Below, piece after piece: positions 12,325 to 13,072 of a DNA stretch of 13,072 bases. The notes under the pieces are model-generated. The model ran no database searches. It was not told where the DNA came from and was given only the letters and a program-made list of their open reading frames with translations. The DNA lies in NCBI GenBank assembly GCA_021324035.1, contig JAJPJU010000118.1:1-13072 (forward strand), given 5' to 3'. The translations under genes and the position numbers were made by a program. This DNA comes from Spartobacteria bacterium. GTDB lineage: Bacteria > Verrucomicrobiota > Verrucomicrobiia > Chthoniobacterales > UBA10450. The number at the start of each line of letters is the position of its first letter. The first letter of the stretch is position 1.

Positions 12325-13072
12325 TTACTTAGTTGTGATGGCCAATTTACGGCTTGGCATTAACCGCTCTAACTCGCGTAGACTCTGCGTGAGCCGAGTG
12401 AGAGTGTCTGCGAAACCTTGATCATTACGAATCGAATCAAAACGCGGATCAAGCTCTATCGCGCGGTGGTCGATCCAGCCCGTTTCAATTGCCTTTCTGA
12501 GGTTGAGAATTGCTCCCCGACTGTCTCCAAGAGCTGCCTGGTCTGCGGCAAGACTATACAGCAGCGCAGAGTTCTCGGGCACACTCTTTAGCTCTTTTTC
12601 GTCAATATTGAGAGCTTCATTCAACAGCGCCTTGCCATGTTGCGATTTTGTGGCTGACCGCGTTTCAATAAAACCAACAGCGGAAAGGAATCGAACTGCG
12701 CCCATAAAGTCCACACCGCCAAGTCGGTTCGACGCCAACTGCTGGTGGTATAATTTCTCGGCGGCCTCGAAATGATGGTTAAAGAACTCGATTAACGCAG
12801 CCATCATCAGCGGTTGCGGGTTGTCTTCGAATCTGCTTCGAGCCTCTTCGCACTTCGTCTTGGCCGTTTGATAATCGTTGCTGTAAAGAGCAACGGCACT
12901 CAGTCCTAGTAGGCCAACAGGTAGATCGCTCTTAAATACGATGGCAGACGCGTAGGCTTCTCTTGCTTTATCGTATTCGCCAAGATCCGCCCAGGCATTG
13001 CCGATATTGTCGGAGTAGAGCGGCTGAGTTTCTCTTCGTTCGGCCTTTTCAAACCAGCCAATAGCCAAATCG
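12325..13072 (-). CDS. TPR-repeat protein, C-terminal part (5' end outside window)
   Basis: The frame is open to the right edge of the window; 248 residues are visible and end at TAA (12325-12327). Several tetratricopeptide repeats can be seen: SDNIGNAWADLGEYDKAREA, LSAVALYSNDYQTAKTKCEE, then a degenerate unit (LMMAALIEFFNHHFEAAEKL) and YSLAADQAALGDSRGAILNL. The end (GWIDHRAIELDPRFDSIRND, then FADTLTRL) is the closing segment I associate with TPR regions of large regulators, such as Ser/Thr kinases, winged-helix TolB-TPR or cyclase proteins. The missing N-terminus could therefore be a kinase or DNA-binding module. It probably scaffolds protein interactions. The downstream NHLP-domain gene begins 9 bp after its stop, so the two are likely cotranscribed. 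Confidence 0.88.
   Translation of the reverse strand, partial: DLAIGWFEKAERRETQPLYSDNIGNAWADLGEYDKAREAYASAIVFKSDLPVGLLGLSAVALYSNDYQTAKTKCEEARSRFEDNPQPLMMAALIEFFNHHFEAAEKLYHQQLASNRLGGVDFMGAVRFLSAVGFIETRSATKSQHGKALLNEALNIDEKELKSVPENSALLYSLAADQAALGDSRGAILNLRKAIETGWIDHRAIELDPRFDSIRNDQGFADTLTRLTQSLRELERLMPSRKLAITTK

Overview
The window looks like chromosomal DNA of a Verrucomicrobiota bacterium, probably a soil Chthoniobacterales/Spartobacteria lineage. This is an inference from three things: the gene order tuf - tRNA-Trp - secE - nusG - rplK, the scarcity of Shine-Dalgarno motifs, and the dispersed-repeat-like intergenic sequences. No 16S rRNA gene is present to settle it.

Region 1 (1-2210) is the translation/transcription core: the 3' part of tuf (EF-Tu), tRNA-Trp(CCA), secE, nusG and rplK (L11). 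The spacers after the tRNA and between nusG and rplK are filled with repeat-like DNA. The usual next gene, rplA, is missing. In its place is a stand-alone receiver-domain protein (2300-2821). The 3' end of that gene overlaps a decayed out-of-frame second copy of the rplK 3' end (about 2775-2834), a scar of a duplication or insertion at this breakpoint.

Region 2 (2874-6179) is membrane and sensory: a small multi-pass membrane protein translationally coupled to a DUF423 protein, a 52-bp inverted-repeat element that supplies the DUF423 stop codon, then two neighbouring genes that each carry a cyclic-nucleotide-binding domain. One joins that domain to a DUF1003 membrane module. The other is an MscS-type channel with a C-terminal cyclic-nucleotide domain (bCNG type). 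A near-leaderless promoter precedes the first.

Region 3 (6473-11766) encodes exported proteins: a candidate lipoprotein of unknown function with the only consensus ribosome-binding site I see, then three tightly packed genes. These are a secreted protein with two similar beta-rich halves, a sialidase-fold beta-propeller with two Asp-boxes, and a Tat-signal animal-type heme peroxidase. The last two overlap at TAATG.

Region 4 (11770-13072, minus strand) converges on the peroxidase with a 3-bp gap. It holds a TPR protein that runs off the window edge, and 9 bp downstream a small exported protein. The core of that protein resembles the nitrile-hydratase-alpha/NHLP leader domain known from RiPP precursors, interrupted by a Pro/Ala/Asn-rich insert and ending in a Cys-Cys/aromatic tail. 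Regions 3 and 4 together are the best candidate here for an undescribed extracellular oxidative or peptide-related system, but no direct link between the two operons can be shown from sequence alone.
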